A DNA stretch of 8,627 bases from Bacteroidetes bacterium 4572_112. GTDB lineage: Bacteria > Bacteroidota > Bacteroidia > Bacteroidales > UBA1556. The notes beneath the pieces were generated by a model. That model saw only the letters and a list, made by a program, of their open reading frames with translations, was not told where the DNA came from and searched no databases. Numbering within the stretch: position 1 is the first letter of the stretch; each line of letters opens with the position of its first letter. The stretch is from positions 1-8,627 of the forward strand of contig NIUZ01000061.1 of NCBI GenBank assembly GCA_002254285.1, written 5' to 3'. Shown here one piece after another: positions 6,444 to 8,627 of this stretch. A program made the position numbers and the translations under genes.

Positions 6444-7712
6444 ATGTTTGAAAAAATAGCCATTTTAGTAGTATTTTCTGCAATAATTGATGTAATTAAT
6501 TATTATGCATTGAAAAGTATGATACGTAGATTACGCGGTAGCGGAGCCTATGGAATTATTCTTAAAGGATATATAATATTCAGTATTCTACTAATGGCAT
6601 ATTTTGTTCTCAGTTTTTTTTATATCGGATACCCGGGCTATGATTACGAAAAGTATAGGAGTTTCTTTATACTATTTGGACTTTATGCGCTAATATATTT
6701 CCCTCGTATAAACTTTGTTCTATTTGTTATAATACAATGGATTTACTATGGTATTAAGAAAGTATTTGGCAGTGCATCTAATTTTAGAGTAAGTAGAATA
6801 CCTAAGCGTAGTTTTCTAGTTCAGAAAATAGGTTTGGTATTATCAGTAGTTAGTTTCATTCTTGTGCTATATGGTATGATATGGGGCAAAAGCGATTTTA
6901 TTGCACGCCAAACTACAGTTTATTTTGACGATTTACCTAAGGGTTTCGAGGGTTTTAAAATTGCTCAAATTAGTGATGTACATTTGGGTAGCTTCTCTGA
7001 TAGAAAAGATGTTCTTAAAGGCTTGAAATTACTTGAAGATCAAAATGTAGATATTGTTTTATTCACTGGTGATATGGTTAATAATATTGCTGACGAAATG
7101 GAGAATTATATTTCTGATTTTGCCAAAATAAACCCTAAATATGGTAAATATGCAATACTTGGTAATCATGATATGGGTGATTATTTGAAATGGAAAAATG
7201 CCGACCTTAAGTATAAAGAACTGCTTCGCATGGAGGATTTCGAAAGGCAAATGGGGTTTAAGATGTTGCTCAATCAAAATGATATTATATACCGCAAAGG
7301 CGACTCAATAGCTATACTTGGAGTTGAAAACTGGGGTAAGCCTCCTTTCAAACAATATGGCGACTTATCCAAAGCAATGCAAGGAGTGGAGGATGTTGAA
7401 TTTAAGATTTTATTATCACACGACCCTAGCCACTTTATGTTAAAGGTGAAGGACGATGAGCTTATACAGCTTACACTTTCGGGTCATACTCATGGTATGC
7501 AAATTGGAATAAGGTGCTGTGGGTTTAAGTGGAGTCCAATTTCTTTTATATATCCTCAATGGAATGGTTTGTATAAGTACAATAATAAATACTTGCATGT
7601 AAATCCTGGTTTTGGATTTATTGGCTTGCCAGCACGTATAGGTATTCGTCCCGAAATATCTATTATTACACTACAAAATAGCAAGAACAAAGAATCTATG
7701 TCCAATGAATAA
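6444..7712 (+). CDS. Membrane-anchored calcineurin-like metallophosphoesterase
   Basis: This 422-residue protein has an N-terminal membrane region with about five hydrophobic segments (roughly 4-22, 43-62, 73-87, 91-104 and 128-147) followed by a metallophosphoesterase domain (about 170-410). The metal-binding motifs are intact: SDVH (177-180), FTGDMVN (207-213), GNHD (240-243), SHDP with His326, and SGHTHGMQIG (346-355). The layout resembles the YkuE/YaeI/LpxG-like phosphohydrolase group, some of which act on lipid A precursors such as UDP-diacylglucosamine. That substrate is only a possibility here. ILGVENWG (291-298) and the HVNPGFGFIGLPARIGIRPEI C-terminus are typical of the group. It lies 10 bases after the peptidase gene, and its last codons overlap the aroK start by 8 bases, so the two are probably translated in a coupled way. 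Confidence 0.85.
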   Translation: MFEKIAILVVFSAIIDVINYYALKSMIRRLRGSGAYGIILKGYIIFSILLMAYFVLSFFYIGYPGYDYEKYRSFFILFGLYALIYFPRINFVLFVIIQWIYYGIKKVFGSASNFRVSRIPKRSFLVQKIGLVLSVVSFILVLYGMIWGKSDFIARQTTVYFDDLPKGFEGFKIAQISDVHLGSFSDRKDVLKGLKLLEDQNVDIVLFTGDMVNNIADEMENYISDFAKINPKYGKYAILGNHDMGDYLKWKNADLKYKELLRMEDFERQMGFKMLLNQNDIIYRKGDSIAILGVENWGKPPFKQYGDLSKAMQGVEDVEFKILLSHDPSHFMLKVKDDELIQLTLSGHTHGMQIGIRCCGFKWSPISFIYPQWNGLYKYNNKYLHVNPGFGFIGLPARIGIRPEISIITLQNSKNKESMSNE

Positions 7713-8208
7713 TATATTCCTTATGGGCTATATGGCAAGTGGAAAAACTACCCTTGGCAAAGAATTAGCACAGCATCTTAATAAGAAATTTATTGACCTC
7801 GATAAGTATATTGAACTAGCAGAAGGTAAAACAATAAGTCAACTATTTACCGAAATTGGGGAAGATGCTTTTCGCGAAATGGAACATAATTATTTAATGG
7901 AAGTTTCTGAAAATAATGACAACATAATTGCTTTGGGTGGAGGTACTCCTTGTTTTTTCAACAATTTGGAGATTATTAATGCTAGTGGGACTTCATATTA
8001 CTTAAAAGTGCCAGCATATATTATCCAACAGCGAATAGAGAATGATAGCAATAAACGCCCTTTGCTCGATGGTATGGATGAGTTTGAAATGCTCGAATAT
8101 ATTCAACAGCATATGGGAGATCGAGAGCTGTATTATCTAAGAGCTGATAAGATATTCTCTGGTAAAAATAAGTCTGACTTATTTAATTTTGTAAGTTCTA
8201 ACACCTAA
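7705..8208 (+). CDS. aroK: Shikimate kinase
   Basis: AroK phosphorylates shikimate to shikimate 3-phosphate with ATP, the fifth step of chorismate synthesis, in the cytoplasm. The 167 residues match the family's usual length. Visible are the P-loop GYMASGKTT (8-16), DLDKYIE with Asp31 and Asp33 (substrate and magnesium binding), FREME with Arg57, the GGGTP glycine loop (78-82), the lid segment KRPLL (117-121), and the RELYYLRAD region with Arg140 (140-148), all as expected for an active enzyme. The gene starts inside the end of the metallophosphoesterase gene (8-base overlap) and is the last gene of the unit that begins at 5255, with a terminator 24 bases downstream of the stop. Confidence 0.95.
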   Translation: MNNIFLMGYMASGKTTLGKELAQHLNKKFIDLDKYIELAEGKTISQLFTEIGEDAFREMEHNYLMEVSENNDNIIALGGGTPCFFNNLEIINASGTSYYLKVPAYIIQQRIENDSNKRPLLDGMDEFEMLEYIQQHMGDRELYYLRADKIFSGKNKSDLFNFVSSNT

Positions 8209-8231
8209 TATTGTAAGGTGAAATTATACAT

Positions 8232-8269
8232 AAAACACCATTTCACAACAATGAAATGGTGTTTTTTTT
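8232..8269 (+). terminator. Strong intrinsic terminator after aroK
   Basis: AAAACACCATTTCA (8232-8245) pairs perfectly with TGAAATGGTGTTTT (8252-8265) around the 6-base loop CAACAA, and the T tract runs to 8269 (eight T in all from 8262). It closes the peptidase-metallophosphoesterase-aroK unit and separates it from the promoter at 8320. Confidence 0.92.
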
Positions 8270-8319
8270 ATGCAATAATCTTAAATGAAAATCATGAATA
8301 ATTTGCAACAAAAAAAACT

Positions 8320-8327
8320 TACCTTTG
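8320..8327 (+). promoter_or_regulatory. Bacteroidota-type -7 promoter element upstream of the polyprenyl synthase gene
   Basis: TACCTTTG matches TAnnTTTG and is identical to the element at 1732. TTTG at 8302-8305 could be a -33 box, but the 14-base spacing is shorter than usual. The element lies 35 bases before the ATG at 8363. Confidence 0.6.
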
Positions 8328-8362
8328 AGCTCTAATATGTACCAAATTACAATACAGTAATA

Positions 8363-8627
8363 ATGACATTTGACGAAATTAAATCGCCAGTAAATCAAGA
8401 GATTAAAGAGTTTTCTGCTACCTTCAAAAATAGCATGAAAACAACTGTGCCTCTTTTGGATTTAATAACAAGATATATAGTGAAACGTAAAGGGAAGCAA
8501 ATGCGTCCTCTTTTTGTGTTTCTTACGGCCAAATTATTTGCTGATACTAACGAGCATACTCATAGGGCAGCTGCACTTATCGAACTTTTGCATACAGCTA
8601 CTTTGGTGCACGATGATGTGGTTGATG
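8363..8627 (+). CDS. Polyprenyl diphosphate synthase, N-terminal part (3' truncated)
   Basis: The 88 visible residues are the beginning of a trans-prenyltransferase, which extends an allylic diphosphate with isopentenyl diphosphate to make the long chain used for quinones such as menaquinone. Key signs are YIVKRKGKQMRPLFVFLTAKLF, which contains the conserved GKxxRP isopentenyl diphosphate-binding motif (44-49), and ELLHTATLVHDDVVD, the start of the first aspartate-rich motif, cut by the window edge. Family members are usually about 320 residues, so roughly a quarter is present. The ATG at 8363 gives an N-terminus (MTFDEIKSPVNQEIKEF) typical of Bacteroidota homologues. Chain length (octaprenyl or other) cannot be read from this portion. 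The gene has its own promoter and is separated from aroK by a terminator. Confidence 0.92.
   Translation, partial: MTFDEIKSPVNQEIKEFSATFKNSMKTTVPLLDLITRYIVKRKGKQMRPLFVFLTAKLFADTNEHTHRAAALIELLHTATLVHDDVVD

Noticed and set aside
8209..8362. Possible small gene or RNA between aroK and the polyprenyl synthase gene
   Set aside because: The space is accounted for by a terminator and a promoter; no further structure or open frame is evident.

Overview
The window reads as chromosomal DNA from a member of the Bacteroidota. It is AT-rich. Its first gene ends in a T9SS type B (gliding motility-associated) sorting domain, it carries DUF3078 and DUF1573 genes typical of that phylum, and every transcription unit whose start is visible is preceded by the Bacteroidota -7 promoter element TAnnTTTG. 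All genes are on the + strand. I cannot name a genus or family.

Layout. Positions 1-1586 hold the 3' end of a large secreted protein: a choice-of-anchor-L-like segment, a Calx-beta-like segment, four Ig/PKD-like repeats and a T9SS C-terminal domain. A 222-base gap follows, with a hairpin and a promoter, then a single gene for a lysine-oxoglutarate reductase/saccharopine dehydrogenase-like enzyme (1809-3116), closed by a long terminator hairpin. Next is a DUF3078 outer-membrane beta-barrel gene that appears to start at TTG (3277-4215). A two-gene unit follows, encoding a DUF1573 lipoprotein and YajC (4296-5120), with a strong terminator. A three-gene unit then runs from 5255 to 8208: a secreted C1-family aminopeptidase (bleomycin hydrolase type), a membrane-anchored metallophosphoesterase, and shikimate kinase, which overlaps the gene before it by 8 bases. 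It ends at another strong terminator. The last 265 bases are the start of a polyprenyl diphosphate synthase gene with its own promoter.

How the genes relate. This is mostly conserved core and cell-envelope content: protein export (YajC), an outer-membrane barrel, a lipoprotein, a T9SS cargo protein, aromatic amino acid synthesis (AroK) and isoprenoid chain synthesis. I see no mobile element, CRISPR array, tRNA or rRNA, and no toxin or defence cassette. No intergenic stretch exceeds 300 bases. I found no convincing undescribed system. The points most worth a second look are the regular Cys-paired repeats of the secreted protein, the TTG start of the DUF3078 gene, the stand-alone LOR/SDH-like enzyme, and the near one-to-one match of promoters and terminators with transcription units.
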